A stretch of DNA of 64,000 nucleotides. It comes from Gordonia jinghuaiqii. GTDB lineage: Bacteria; Actinomycetota; Actinomycetes; Mycobacteriales; Mycobacteriaceae. Both the position numbers and the translations under genes were made by a program. Below the pieces are notes generated by a model. The model was given only the letters and a program-made list of their open reading frames with translations. It was not told the origin of the DNA and searched no databases. How positions within the stretch are numbered: position 1 is the first letter of the stretch; each line of letters opens with the position of its first letter. This document shows, piece after piece, positions 1 to 8,527 of the stretch. Where the stretch lies: positions 124,001-188,000 of the forward strand of contig NZ_CP059491.1 in NCBI RefSeq assembly GCF_014041935.1, given 5' to 3'.

Positions 1-159
1 GACGGGCTCGCCGGTCTCGGCGACCTCGATGACGGTGAACGCGATCGCATCCTGATCGTGGCCGTCGACGAGGAGTGCTGCGACGTCGGCATCGGGTGCC
101 CCGTAGATTCCCAACCAGTGCTCGACCATATCGGCCGGGGTCGTGGTGGCCTGTGTCAT
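1..159 (-). CDS. N-terminal fragment of a probable acyl-CoA synthetase-like (AMP-binding) protein
   Basis: The first 53 codons of a gene that continues past the left edge. The start ATG (157-159) has GAGGT just upstream. The fragment begins MTQATTTPADMVEHWLG and contains a segment (AIAFTVIEVAETGEPV) like the opening of the AMP-binding fold in acyl-CoA ligases, where a short beta hairpin reads roughly 'A.T.V.E.G...'. No catalytic motif lies in this piece, so the family is inference only. It is divergent from the GAF-LuxR gene at 255, which may control it; the roughly 95 bp between them must hold both promoters. Confidence 0.4.
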   Translation of the reverse strand, partial: MTQATTTPADMVEHWLGIYGAPDADVAALLVDGHDQDAIAFTVIEVAETGEPV

Positions 160-223
160 CGTGAACCTCGCTATCGGTCAGTAAGCTGGGTCACAGTGTC
201 CTCCGTCGGTGGCCCCCGGAACA

Positions 224-240
224 CCCCCCGAAGAGGGGGG
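224..240 (+). promoter_or_regulatory. C6/G6 hairpin in front of the GAF-LuxR ribosome site
   Basis: Six C (224-229), GAAGA, six G (235-240): a perfect short stem whose right arm runs straight into the AGGAG at 240-244 and the start codon at 255. Such a stem could hide the ribosome site or mark the end of the leader. It could also be a chance homopolymer pair in GC-rich DNA. Confidence 0.35.
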
Positions 241-254
241 AGGAGTGAGGTGAG

Positions 255-1058
255 ATGCCCGAGCAACTCAGCGGTATCGTCACCGACGCATTGCACCGTG
301 TCCGCAGGTCGAGCGGTGTGCCACTGGCTTTCGCCGGAGTGGTGAACGGGCCGACCAACCTGCGCCTGCAGCACTTCGCCGGCACCACCGTCGGCGCGCT
401 GAGCGGGGTCTCGGTCGACGTCGGGCACGGCCTCGGCGGCAAGGTCGTCTCGTTGAGCCGGCCGATGGTGGTCGACGACTACCTCCGCACGCCCCGCATC
501 ACCCACCGCTACAACACGATCATCGAGCGGGAGGGGTTGCGGGCGATGATGGCGGCCCCGGTGATCGTCGACCGGACCCCCGTCGCGGTGATCTACGGGG
601 CGCTGCACACTCCCGATCCGATCGGTGGCCGCATGCTCGACATCCTCGCCATGGAGGCGCGCGCCGTGGAGCAGGAGATCGTCGCCGGCCGCGCGCGACT
701 CGAACACGCCGCCCAGGACGAGGCCGAGATCCGCGATCGGATGACGGCGGCATATGCGCGCCTGCGATCGCTCGCCGACACCGTCGACGATGCGTGTCTC
801 GCCGATGAGATCGCGGCGATCACCGAGGTGCTGGTCGCCGGGTCATCCGCCCGCGTGCCCGCCGTCGAACTGACCGGACGCGAGCAGGACGTGCTGTCAC
901 TCGCGGCGCTCGGATATCCCAACGCGCGCATCGCCGAAACCCTGGGCGTCACCGTGTACACCGTCAAGGGCTATATGAAGGACGCGATGCGCAAGCTCGG
1001 CGCGTCGTCGAGACTCGAAGCGGTGGTGACCGCGCGGCGCGCGGGCCTCCTGCCCTGA
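255..1058 (+). CDS. GAF domain LuxR/NarL-type transcriptional regulator
   Basis: A 267-residue regulator. Residues about 1-145 form a GAF-like sensor (HGLGGKVVSLSRPMVVDDY and AAPVIVDRTPVAVIYGALH are typical GAF strands), residues about 150-195 a helical linker, and residues 203-267 a LuxR-type helix-turn-helix (LTGREQDVLSLAALG through ARIAETLGVTVYTVKGYM). No receiver domain is seen, so the signal is probably a small molecule bound by the GAF domain. GAF-LuxR proteins of this layout often sit beside acyl-CoA ligase genes in Gordonia and Rhodococcus, which fits the divergent gene at the left edge. Start chosen for GAGGTGAG upstream. A strong hairpin follows the gene. Confidence 0.8.
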   Translation: MPEQLSGIVTDALHRVRRSSGVPLAFAGVVNGPTNLRLQHFAGTTVGALSGVSVDVGHGLGGKVVSLSRPMVVDDYLRTPRITHRYNTIIEREGLRAMMAAPVIVDRTPVAVIYGALHTPDPIGGRMLDILAMEARAVEQEIVAGRARLEHAAQDEAEIRDRMTAAYARLRSLADTVDDACLADEIAAITEVLVAGSSARVPAVELTGREQDVLSLAALGYPNARIAETLGVTVYTVKGYMKDAMRKLGASSRLEAVVTARRAGLLP

Positions 1059-1307
1059 CGCCCGGCGATCCATGTGCCGACGCGCGTTGTTGCGGCCGTA
1101 GTCGCCACGGAAACCCCGGTCGGGTGGTTGATTTGGGTGGCCGTGGGTATCCCCGGACCCCATGCGCGGCAGGTGCGGAATAACTCGACGGGGGCGCCGG
1201 TTGAACCACGCGACGGTGACGGACTCAATGCCCGGGTCCCACCCTTCGCCGCTTCGAGCGGACCATACGCCGAGAGGCGCACTGACCGGCACCGTCCCTC
1301 TCACACC

Positions 1308-1340
1308 GAAGCCGCCGACCCGATCCGGGTCGGCGGCTTC
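1308..1340. terminator. Bidirectional terminator hairpin
   Basis: A perfect 14-bp stem (GAAGCCGCCGACCC and its complement) around GATCC, between two convergent genes. No U-run follows, as is usual for actinobacterial hairpins. The rest of 1059-1370 holds no gene I can support. Confidence 0.75.
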
Positions 1341-1370
1341 GTGGTTGGTGGGTCTTCGTGGTGTGTGGGG

Positions 1371-1643
1371 TCAGTGGTCGCGGAGCTTCTCGATGAGCTC
1401 GTCCTTCTTCAGGTCCGAATAGCCCGACAGGTCGAGCTCTTTGGCGCGATCGGTGAGCTCGTCGACGGTCCAGTCCTCATAGGACCCCGACTCGCCGCCG
1501 CTCTTGCCGACGCTGGACCGAGAGCTGTTGGCCGCGGCATTGGCGATGCGCGCCGACTTCTCCTTGGAATTCCCCTCGTCGCGCAGCTTCTCGTACAGTT
1601 CGTCGTCCTTGACCGATGGTCCGGGGCCCTTCTTCTCCGCCAT
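1371..1643 (-). CDS. Small Rho_N-domain (SAP-like) acidic/basic protein
   Basis: A 90-residue protein starting MAEKKGPGPSVKDDELYEKL. The first half is a charged helix with the pattern KSARIANAAANSS; the second half (about 53-90: YEDWTVDELTDRAKELDL, then GYSDLKKDELIEKLRDH) is a Rho termination factor N-terminal / SAP-like helix-extended-loop-helix, a fold that binds nucleic acid. Short proteins of this form are widespread in actinobacteria and poorly studied. AGGAGGT stands 6 nt before the start, so it should be well translated. Function beyond likely DNA or RNA binding is not known. Confidence 0.75.
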   Translation of the reverse strand: MAEKKGPGPSVKDDELYEKLRDEGNSKEKSARIANAAANSSRSSVGKSGGESGSYEDWTVDELTDRAKELDLSGYSDLKKDELIEKLRDH

Positions 1644-1924
1644 GGTCTACCTCCTCGGGATGCGTGATGGACTGGAACGGTCGCCTTTCCGGTTTGCCCA
1701 CGCGGATGTCGGACCAAACTGGTCTGAGACAGCGGCTGATCACGCAGTGGCATCCTTACAGAGCGGGATAACAGCAGTAAACGCTGTTGACCACGAGTAG
1801 ACGCCACTACGGCCTACGGATAAGGTTGTGGTGATCTGTCCGGGGGAGACGCCCACGTCCGCCCCGTCGGATACCGAGGCCAGAAACGTACCCGAACAAC
1901 GCAGTTGCGGAAGGAAGTCAACGC
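1644..1924. promoter_or_regulatory. Divergent promoter region of the Rho_N gene and mscR
   Basis: 281 bp without a gene. Two things stand out: an inverted repeat AACAGC-n7-GCTGTT (1770-1788) and a possible -10 box TAAGGT near 1822 for mscR. Both are short and could be chance. Confidence 0.3.
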
Positions 1925-3013
1925 ATGTCGCAGACAGTCAAGGGAGTCATCTCGCGGAGCAAGAAGGCGCCGACGGAGGTCGTCGACGTGGTGATCCCGG
2001 ACCCGGGGGCGCGTGATGTGGTCGTGGCGATCAAGGCATGCGGTGTCTGCCACACCGACCTGGCCTATCGCGAAGGCGGCATCAACGACGAGTACCCGTT
2101 CCTTCTCGGTCACGAGGCCGCGGGCATCGTCGAGTCGGTGGGTTCGGATGTCAGCCACGTCGAGGTGGGCGACTTCGTCGTCCTCAACTGGCGCGCGGTG
2201 TGCGGTCAGTGCCGGGCGTGTAAGCGCGGCCGTCCGTGGTATTGCTTCGACACCTTCAACGCCAGCGTCCCGATGACCCTGACCGACGGCACCGAGCTCA
2301 CCCCGGCCTTGGGCATCGGCGCCTTCGCCGAGAAGACCCTCATCCACGAATTGCAGTGCACCAAGGTCAATCCCGACACCGACCCGGCCGTCGCCGGCCT
2401 GCTCGGCTGCGGCGTGATGGCCGGCATCGGGGCAGCCATGAACACCGGCAACGTCGGCCGCGGCGACTCGGTCGCGGTCATCGGCTGTGGTGGCGTCGGC
2501 GACGCCGCGATCGCCGGTGCCCGCCTCGCCGGTGCCACGACGATCATCGCGATCGACCGCGACGCATCCAAGCTCGAGTGGGCCACCGACCTCGGTGCCA
2601 CGCACACCATCGACGGCTCGAAGGTCGACGATGTCGTCGCGGCCGTGCAGGAACTCACCGACGGCAACGGCGCCGACGTGGTCATCGACGCCGTCGGCCG
2701 ACCGGAGACCTACAAGCAGGCCTTCTACGCACGTGACCTGGCCGGTGTCGTCGTCCTCGTCGGCGTCCCGACACCGGAGATGACCCTGGAGATGCCGCTG
2801 GTCGACTTCTTCTCGCGCGGCGGTGCGCTCAAGTCGTCGTGGTACGGCGACTGCCTACCCGAGCGCGACTTCCCGATGCTCATCGACCTCTACGAGCAGG
2901 GTCGCCTGCCGCTGGACAAGTTCGTCACCGAACGCATCGGCATCAACGACGTCGAGGCCGCGTTCTCGGCGATGGAGGCAGGCAAGGTCCTGCGATCGGT
3001 GGTGGAACTCTGA
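1925..3013 (+). CDS. mscR: S-(hydroxymethyl)mycothiol dehydrogenase / nitrosomycothiol reductase
   Basis: A 362-residue zinc-dependent medium-chain alcohol dehydrogenase. It oxidises the mycothiol adduct of formaldehyde with NAD and can reduce nitrosomycothiol, in the cytosol. Seen: catalytic-zinc region [13 protein letters not shown] (about 39-51) and GHEAAG; structural-zinc cysteines in [15 protein letters not shown] (about 93-107); Rossmann motif GCGGVGDAA (about 189-197). Length and sequence match mycobacterial MscR (Rv2259 type). A metallo-beta-lactamase-fold gene overlaps its stop by one base (TGATG), as in mycobacteria, so the two are surely co-translated. GGAAGT upstream serves as ribosome site. 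Confidence 0.93.
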   Translation: MSQTVKGVISRSKKAPTEVVDVVIPDPGARDVVVAIKACGVCHTDLAYREGGINDEYPFLLGHEAAGIVESVGSDVSHVEVGDFVVLNWRAVCGQCRACKRGRPWYCFDTFNASVPMTLTDGTELTPALGIGAFAEKTLIHELQCTKVNPDTDPAVAGLLGCGVMAGIGAAMNTGNVGRGDSVAVIGCGGVGDAAIAGARLAGATTIIAIDRDASKLEWATDLGATHTIDGSKVDDVVAAVQELTDGNGADVVIDAVGRPETYKQAFYARDLAGVVVLVGVPTPEMTLEMPLVDFFSRGGALKSSWYGDCLPERDFPMLIDLYEQGRLPLDKFVTERIGINDVEAAFSAMEAGKVLRSVVEL

Positions 3014-3642
3014 TGTCGGAGCTGCGGATCGACAACGTCGTCACCTCAGGCACTTTCAGCCTCGACGGTGGTACCTGGGATGTCGACAACAACGTGTGGC
3101 TCGTCGGCAATGACGACGAGGTGATCATCATCGACGCCGCGCACTCGGCCAAGCCGATTCTCGACGGAGTCGGCGGCCGGACGGTGAAGGCGATCGTGCT
3201 CACCCACGGCCACAACGACCATGTCACCGTCGCCCCCGAGCTGTCGGAGGCCACCGGCGCGCCGATCCTGCTGCACCCCGGGGACGACATGCTGTGGAAC
3301 GACACCCATCCCGACGTCGCTCATCAGGATCTCGAGGACGGTCAGCGGATCCGCGTCGCCGGCACCGAGCTCACGATCATCAACACACCGGGCCATTCGC
3401 CGGGTTCGTCGGTGATCCACCTGCCCGAGGCCAAGGTGCTGTTCTCCGGCGACACGCTCTTCCAGGGCGGGCCCGGCGCCACCGGTCGCTCGTACTCGAG
3501 CTTCCCGACGATCATCGCCTCGATCACCGAGAAGATCTTCTCCCTCGACCCCGAGACCAAGGTCTACACCGGCCACGGCGACGGCACCACGGTCGGAGCC
3601 GAGGCTCCTCACCTGGAGGAATGGATCAAACGCGGCAGCTGA
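3013..3642 (+). CDS. Metallo-beta-lactamase-fold hydrolase paired with mscR
   Basis: A 209-residue MBL-fold enzyme. Metal ligands are visible: THGHNDH (about 61-67), TPGHSPGS (about 118-125), SGDTLF (about 137-142) and TGHGDGT near the end. It is shorter than glyoxalase II and lacks its C-terminal domain. Its start overlaps the mscR stop by one base, and the pair is conserved in mycobacteria (Rv2259-Rv2260). The natural guess is hydrolysis of the S-formylmycothiol made by MscR, which would complete the formaldehyde pathway. That reaction is inferred from the pairing, not shown by the sequence. Confidence 0.85.
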   Translation: MSELRIDNVVTSGTFSLDGGTWDVDNNVWLVGNDDEVIIIDAAHSAKPILDGVGGRTVKAIVLTHGHNDHVTVAPELSEATGAPILLHPGDDMLWNDTHPDVAHQDLEDGQRIRVAGTELTIINTPGHSPGSSVIHLPEAKVLFSGDTLFQGGPGATGRSYSSFPTIIASITEKIFSLDPETKVYTGHGDGTTVGAEAPHLEEWIKRGS

Positions 3643-3685
3643 CGCGGTAGAGGCTGCGCGAACGCCGGTCGACCCGCGGAGATGA

Positions 3686-3711
3686 CGTCCTCCGGAGCGG
3701 GCCGGAGGACG
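3686..3711 (+). terminator. Terminator of the mscR-MBL operon
   Basis: A 10-bp perfect stem (CGTCCTCCGG) with loop AGCGGG, 44 bp after the MBL stop. It ends just before an in-frame ATG at 3714, which argues against that ATG as the start of the transporter gene. Confidence 0.65.
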
Positions 3712-3841
3712 CCATGTCCTTCGAGCCCGCTCCGGAGGCCGACAGCTCGGCCTCACCGGCGCCGCATCCCTCCTCCCCGGCGCCGGTCGGCTCGTTCAGA
3801 TTGTCCTCAGGGGTCCAGGCGTGTGACCTGGTTCTCAGGCG

Positions 3842-3847
3842 TAATGT
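3842..3847 (+). promoter_or_regulatory. -10 box of a leaderless promoter for the MHS transporter
   Basis: TAATGT ends 7 nt before the ATG at 3855, so transcription should begin at or next to the start codon. This favours 3855 over the upstream in-frame ATG at 3714. Confidence 0.55.
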
Positions 3848-3854
3848 CGCGCGG

Positions 3855-5222
3855 ATGAGTGAGTCCGCGGTCCGCAATGTCGACCATCCAGATCAGGCGC
3901 CAGTACCCCGGAGTCGCATCGTCGTGGCGTCGATGATCGGGACCAGTATCGAGTTCTTCGACTTCTACATCTATGCGACCGCCGCGGTGCTGGTGTTCCC
4001 GGTGCTGTTCTTCCCGCCCGGCGACGAGACGGCAGCCCTGCTGTCGTCGTTCGCGACGTTCGGCCTGGCCTTCGTCGCCCGGCCCATCGGCTCGATCCTG
4101 TTCGGGCACTTCGGTGACCGCGTCGGACGGAAGGCGACCCTGGTCGGGTCGCTGCTCACCATGGGTATCGCGACATTCATCATCGGGCTGCTGCCCACCT
4201 ACGACTCGGTGGGCTATCTCGCGCCCGCACTGTTGGCCCTCATGCGCTTCTGCCAGGGACTCGGACTCGGCGGAGAGTGGTCGGGCGCAGCACTTCTCGC
4301 GACCGAGACCGCGGAGAAGGGCAAGCGGGCATGGGCCGCGATGTGGCCGCAACTCGGAGCGCCGATCGGATTCCTCTTCGCCAACGGCACCTTCCTGCTG
4401 CTGATGCTCGGGCTCGACTTCGATGCGAAGACCTCGGCGTCGAACCACGCGTTCATGACGTGGGGCTGGCGAATCCCGTTCCTGGCCAGCGCGATCATGG
4501 TCGCCGTGGGCCTGTACGTGCGGCTGAAGCTCACGGAGACACCGGTGTTCGCGAAAGCGGTCGCCGACGGCAAGAAGGTCAAGGCGCCGGTGACCGAGGT
4601 CGTGAAGACCAGCTGGCGTCCCCTGATCGCCGGCACGTTCATCATGGTCGCGACCTACACGCTGTTCTACATCGTCACCACCTGGGTGATCTCCTACGGC
4701 ACCGGCAAGGTCACCGACGCCTCGGGTGTGAAGCTCTCCATCAGCTACGTCGACTTCCTGGAACTGCAGCTCATCGCGGTGCTCTTCTTCGCTGCGTGCG
4801 TACCGATCTCGGGTCGCCTTGCCGACCGGTACGGTCGCCGGGCCTTCCTCATCGTGGTCACCGGGGCGATCATCGTCTTCGGACTGTTCTTCCAGCTGCT
4901 CCTCGACCCGTCGTCGATGACCGACGGCATGATGCTGTTCTTCCTGATCCTCGGCATGACGCTCATGGGACTCACCTTCGGGCCGATGAGCGCGATCCTG
5001 CCGGAACTGTTCCCCACCAACGTCCGCTACACCGGGTCGGGCATCTCCTACAACGTCGCGTCGATCATCGGCGCCGCGGTGGCGCCGTTCATCGCGACGT
5101 GGATCGTCGCCGACTTCGGCGTGGGCTGGGTCGGTGTGTATCTCGCGATCGCCGCCTGCACCACGATGATCGCGCTGCTCTGCGTCCGGGAGACCAAGAC
5201 GGTCGATCTGACCGAGGTCTGA
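3855..5222 (+). CDS. MFS transporter, metabolite:H+ symporter (MHS) family
   Basis: A 455-residue inner-membrane protein with about 12 hydrophobic segments. It opens with RIVVASMIGTSIEFFDFYIY, the usual first helix of MHS permeases related to ProP, ShiA and KgtP. The major-facilitator signature GHFGDRVGRK sits after helix 2, RFCQGLGLGGEWSGA in helix 4, and a second copy GRLADRYGRR in the middle loop. MHS proteins import dicarboxylates, betaine, shikimate or aromatic acids; nothing here settles the substrate. The start at 3855 was chosen because homologues begin there, because of the leaderless -10 box, and because the 47 codons before it overlap a terminator and are Pro/Ala/Ser-rich. Confidence 0.85.
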   Translation: MSESAVRNVDHPDQAPVPRSRIVVASMIGTSIEFFDFYIYATAAVLVFPVLFFPPGDETAALLSSFATFGLAFVARPIGSILFGHFGDRVGRKATLVGSLLTMGIATFIIGLLPTYDSVGYLAPALLALMRFCQGLGLGGEWSGAALLATETAEKGKRAWAAMWPQLGAPIGFLFANGTFLLLMLGLDFDAKTSASNHAFMTWGWRIPFLASAIMVAVGLYVRLKLTETPVFAKAVADGKKVKAPVTEVVKTSWRPLIAGTFIMVATYTLFYIVTTWVISYGTGKVTDASGVKLSISYVDFLELQLIAVLFFAACVPISGRLADRYGRRAFLIVVTGAIIVFGLFFQLLLDPSSMTDGMMLFFLILGMTLMGLTFGPMSAILPELFPTNVRYTGSGISYNVASIIGAAVAPFIATWIVADFGVGWVGVYLAIAACTTMIALLCVRETKTVDLTEV

Positions 5223-5307
5223 GGGCATCGGCCGCATCGTGTCGCCGTCGCGGCGTACCGTCGATCGGGTGACCGGATCCTGGCGATGTTGTCGTGGGTG
5301 AGACGCC

Positions 5308-6825
5308 GTGAAGCTGATCGACGTGGTCGAGACATCCGCGAACGTCGCACGGGACCGCTCGCGAATTCGTAAGACCGAGGTGCTGGCCGGAGCCCTGTCC
5401 GCGGCCACCGATGCCGAGCTCCCGATCGTCGTCGCGTGGCTCTCCGGGGAGATCCCCCAGGGCAGGCTCGGCGTCGGGTGGCGGTCGCTGTCGAAACTGA
5501 TCTCCGCGCCGTCCGATGCGTCGTCGTTGCAGGTCGCCGACGTCGACGCCGCTCTCGGCGCACTCGCCGGCGCCACCGGGCCCGGTTCGACGAAGCGCCG
5601 CGCCGAGATCATCGCGTCGGTCTTCGGTGCCGCGACCGAGGCCGAGCAGAAGTTCCTCCTCGCGTTGCTGACGGGCGAACTCCGGCAGGGCGCGCTGGCC
5701 GGGGTGATGACCGACGCCATCGCGAAGGTCACCGGTCAACCACTTGCGCTCGTCCGGCGCGCGCACATGCTGACGGGATCGCTACCGGAGACGGCGGCCC
5801 TCGCGCGGTTCGGGGCCGACGCGTTGGCGGGGGTCGGACTCCGGGTGGGCCGTGCCGTCGAACCGATGCTCGCCACCCCCGCAGACGATCTCGACGCCGC
5901 GCTCGGCTTGCTCGGGCCCGACCTGATCGTCGACTACAAACTCGACGGCGCCCGGATCCAGGTGCATCGCAAGGGGACCGACATCTCCGTCTTCACCCGC
6001 ACGCTGAGAGATGTGACGGCCAACGTGCCCGACCTCGTGTCGGTTGTCGCCGGATTGCCATGCGACTCGGTGATACTCGACGGTGAGACGCTGATGCTGC
6101 ACGACGACGGCCGCCCACGTTCGTTCCAGGACACGATGAGCCGCTTCGGTTCCGGGCCCACCGCCGATGGCGAACCCGAACGCGTGCTGAAGCCCTTCTT
6201 CTTCGACTGTCTCCACCTCGACGGGGTCGACCTCATCGACCGCCCGCTGTCGGAACGCCTCGCGGCGATCGACTCGATCGCCCCCGATCTCCGGATCCCC
6301 GCGGTGACGCGTCCCAGCCCCGCGGAAGCACACGCACACTTCGAGACGGCGATGGCCGACGGCCACGAAGGTGTGATGGTGAAATCGCTCGACGGGCTCT
6401 ACGTCGCCGGCCGTCGTGGAAAGGCATGGCAGAAGGTCAAACCCACGCACACCTTCGACCTCGTGGTCCTGGGCGCTGAGTGGGGATCGGGCAGGCGTAC
6501 CGGCTGGTTGTCGAATCTGCATCTCGGTGCCCGTGACCCGGAGACCGGTGAGTTCATCATGGTCGGCAAGACCTTCAAGGGACTCACCGATGAGCTCTTG
6601 CGTTGGCAGACCGAAGAGTTCCCCGGGCACGAGACGCATCGGGACGCGCACACCGTGTATCTGCGTCCGGAGATCGTGGTCGAGATCGAACTCGATGGTG
6701 CGCAACGGAGTTCGCGGTACCCGGGAGGGGTGGCGCTGCGTTTCGCGCGGGTGGTCCGCTACCGCCCGGACAAGACTGCCGCCCAGGCCGACAGCATCGA
6801 GGCGGTACGTGCGCTCGTGAAGTGA
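5308..6825 (+). CDS. ligB: ATP-dependent DNA ligase LigB
   Basis: A 505-residue ligase that seals nicks through a ligase-AMP intermediate. The N-terminal DNA-binding domain covers about 1-200, the adenylation domain about 200-415 with the nucleophile lysine K211 in DYKLDGARIQ, motif III FFFDCLHLDG, motif IV GHEGVMVKSL and motif V RGKAWQKVKP; the OB domain follows (GWLSNLHLGARD). Length matches mycobacterial LigB (about 507). Unlike LigC or LigD it has the N-terminal domain and no polymerase or nuclease parts. It is probably a back-up to the NAD-dependent LigA. It ends at a strong shared terminator. Confidence 0.93.
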   Translation: MKLIDVVETSANVARDRSRIRKTEVLAGALSAATDAELPIVVAWLSGEIPQGRLGVGWRSLSKLISAPSDASSLQVADVDAALGALAGATGPGSTKRRAEIIASVFGAATEAEQKFLLALLTGELRQGALAGVMTDAIAKVTGQPLALVRRAHMLTGSLPETAALARFGADALAGVGLRVGRAVEPMLATPADDLDAALGLLGPDLIVDYKLDGARIQVHRKGTDISVFTRTLRDVTANVPDLVSVVAGLPCDSVILDGETLMLHDDGRPRSFQDTMSRFGSGPTADGEPERVLKPFFFDCLHLDGVDLIDRPLSERLAAIDSIAPDLRIPAVTRPSPAEAHAHFETAMADGHEGVMVKSLDGLYVAGRRGKAWQKVKPTHTFDLVVLGAEWGSGRRTGWLSNLHLGARDPETGEFIMVGKTFKGLTDELLRWQTEEFPGHETHRDAHTVYLRPEIVVEIELDGAQRSSRYPGGVALRFARVVRYRPDKTAAQADSIEAVRALVK

Positions 6826-6845
6826 GTGCTCCGGCCGGTGATCAC

Positions 6846-6882
6846 GGTGCGTTTTCCCTCGCGAACCGGGGGAAAACGCACC
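6846..6882. terminator. Bidirectional terminator between ligB and the anti-sigma gene
   Basis: A 13-bp perfect stem (GGTGCGTTTTCCC) with an 11-nt loop. The T4 and A4 runs inside the arms give each transcript a partial U-tract. It lies between convergent genes. Confidence 0.8.
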
Positions 6883-6893
6883 ACGATCGGCCG

Positions 6894-7754
6894 TCAGAGC
6901 AGTGAGAGCTGGGCCACCGGGGTGGTGGTCGGTTGCGCCGACCCGCCCGGGGGCTCGACCGTGAACGCCAGTGCGGATGCGGAGTTGATGCCGGAGAGCA
7001 CCGCGGTGGTGACCGGTTCGACGTCCTTGTCGGTCATGGTGCCGGCCGAGCGCGGACCATCAGGACCGATGAGCCACATCTGGTAGACGGTTCCGGGCTT
7101 GGGCGGCGGGACCGAATGCATCACCAGCACACCGGTATCGGCCGACTTCGCGAGATAGACGGTCGCGCTGCCGGTGGCGACCGCGCCTCCCGTCGAACGC
7201 AGATCGCTCGCGGAGAAGACCTGTTCGGCAGGTGAAGCCAGCGGCGGCCCGGGCTCGGGGTCGGAGCTCGACAATCCGATGACCCATCCTGCGGCACCGA
7301 TGGCGATGGCGATGACCGCGGCGGCCGCCAGATAGGTCCAGCGCCGGCGTCGGGAGTCGGCCCCGGTGGTGGCGGCCGGTTCGGCCGCTTCGTCTTCCGC
7401 AGGTCCCGGAGGAGTGGATCCGCCCGCCTCGTCACCGTCCTGGTCGCCGTCGGGCAGTCCTTGCGGTAGTGCGTCGAACCCAGGGGGTCCCGTCAGTCCC
7501 GCGTCGGCGCGGGCGGCGGCGAGGACGCGATCGCGGAGCGCGGGTGGGGGAGGGGTCGCGGTCGTGACGCTGATCGCGGCCATCGCCTCACGCGTCGCAC
7601 GAACCTGCTTGTCGAACAGCTCGCGAAAGTCCGCGGGGGCCGCGGCAACCCGCGCCTCGACGCCTCGGAGCTCGTCGCCGGAGAGCGCGTTGAGCCCGAC
7701 CATCGGAGCGAATTGGAGAAGCTCGGCGGCATCGGGCTCGAGATCGTCAGACAT
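6894..7754 (-). CDS. rskA: RskA-type transmembrane anti-sigma factor
   Basis: A 286-residue protein. Residues about 8-62 are the N-terminal anti-sigma helix domain (ELLQFAPMVGLNALSGDEL, then REAMAAIS), 63-135 a Pro/Asp/Glu-rich cytoplasmic linker, 140-161 one membrane helix after a stop-transfer RRRR, and 165-286 the extracytoplasmic RskA domain (VLVMHSVPPPKPGTVYQMWLIG). Family members hold an ECF sigma factor at the membrane until cut by Rip1-like proteases. In mycobacteria rskA lies next to sigK, but no sigma gene is next to this one, so its partner is unknown. Start taken at 7754 because AGGAGGT lies 7 nt upstream; an upstream in-frame start at 7808 has no such site. Confidence 0.85.
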   Translation of the reverse strand: MSDDLEPDAAELLQFAPMVGLNALSGDELRGVEARVAAAPADFRELFDKQVRATREAMAAISVTTATPPPPALRDRVLAAARADAGLTGPPGFDALPQGLPDGDQDGDEAGGSTPPGPAEDEAAEPAATTGADSRRRRWTYLAAAAVIAIAIGAAGWVIGLSSSDPEPGPPLASPAEQVFSASDLRSTGGAVATGSATVYLAKSADTGVLVMHSVPPPKPGTVYQMWLIGPDGPRSAGTMTDKDVEPVTTAVLSGINSASALAFTVEPPGGSAQPTTTPVAQLSLL

Positions 7755-7974
7755 CACGTACCTCCTGCTGCCTGTGCCGGCGGGTTGCTGCCTCCGGCCG
7801 CCACACACTGCTCCGACAATTGGCCATCACGCTTCCGTGCGCGGTCGGTGACGAGATGGCCGCGGGTAGAAGTATGACGCACCGGCGGATCCGGTCGTGA
7901 GTGTCATGCCCCCTGTTCGGCACCGACGGCGTGTCGGATGGGTCCGGGCGCCGGCGTGGCGGATGTCCGCCGGG

Positions 7975-8382
7975 TCACATCCTGGCCGGTACGCCCCCCG
8001 GCATCGGCTGGTCGGTGGGGACGATCTCGGCGCCCAGCGGAAGCAACGACACCGGCACCATCTTGAAGCTCGCGATGCCCAGCGGGATACCGATGATGGT
8101 GAGGCACATCGCGATGCCCGTCGTGATGTGCCCGATCGCGAGCCACCACCCGGCGAACAGGATCCAGATGATGTTGCCGATGAGCGACGCCGCGCCCGCG
8201 GTCGGCTTACGGACCACCGTCCGACCGAACGGCCAGAGTGCGTAACTGGCCATCCGGAACGACGCGATGCCGAACGGGATGGTGATGATCAGAATGCAGC
8301 AGATGATGCCTGCGATGACGTAGCCGATCGCCATCCACAGTCCGCACAGGACGAGCCAGATGACGTTGAGGATGGTCTTCAT
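7975..8382 (-). CDS. YccF domain membrane protein
   Basis: A 135-residue protein with four hydrophobic segments arranged as two repeats. Each repeat ends with the YccF signature: ITIPFGIASFRMASYALWPFG in the first and IIGIPLGIASFKMVPVSLLPLG in the second. YccF proteins are widespread inner-membrane proteins with no settled function. Start at 8382 chosen because GGAGA stands 9 nt upstream; the ATG at 8391 would leave the site touching the start codon. The 220 bp before the anti-sigma gene separate it from that unit. Confidence 0.85.
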   Translation of the reverse strand: MKTILNVIWLVLCGLWMAIGYVIAGIICCILIITIPFGIASFRMASYALWPFGRTVVRKPTAGAASLIGNIIWILFAGWWLAIGHITTGIAMCLTIIGIPLGIASFKMVPVSLLPLGAEIVPTDQPMPGGVPARM

Positions 8383-8515
8383 CTGACACATTCTCCTCGC
8401 GATGCCGGGGGATGGGTACAAATGCGGGACCATCGCCGTGTCCGCGCGGCCCCGCGGCACCGCCGTTGCACGCGAGGTGGGTCACACGAGACCCGATTCC
8501 CGCCACGGCCCGCAC

Positions 8516-8521
8516 TACGAT
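8516..8521 (+). promoter_or_regulatory. -10 box of a leaderless promoter
   Basis: TACGAT ends 6 nt before the GTG at 8528, the leaderless layout common in actinobacteria. Confidence 0.5.
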
Positions 8522-8527
8522 GTCGGG

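Noticed and set aside
3807..5732. A very long open frame on the minus strand opposite the MHS transporter and ligB
   Set aside because: Its product is Arg/Asp/His-rich low-complexity text typical of GC-rich antisense frames; the plus strand has two well-conserved genes.
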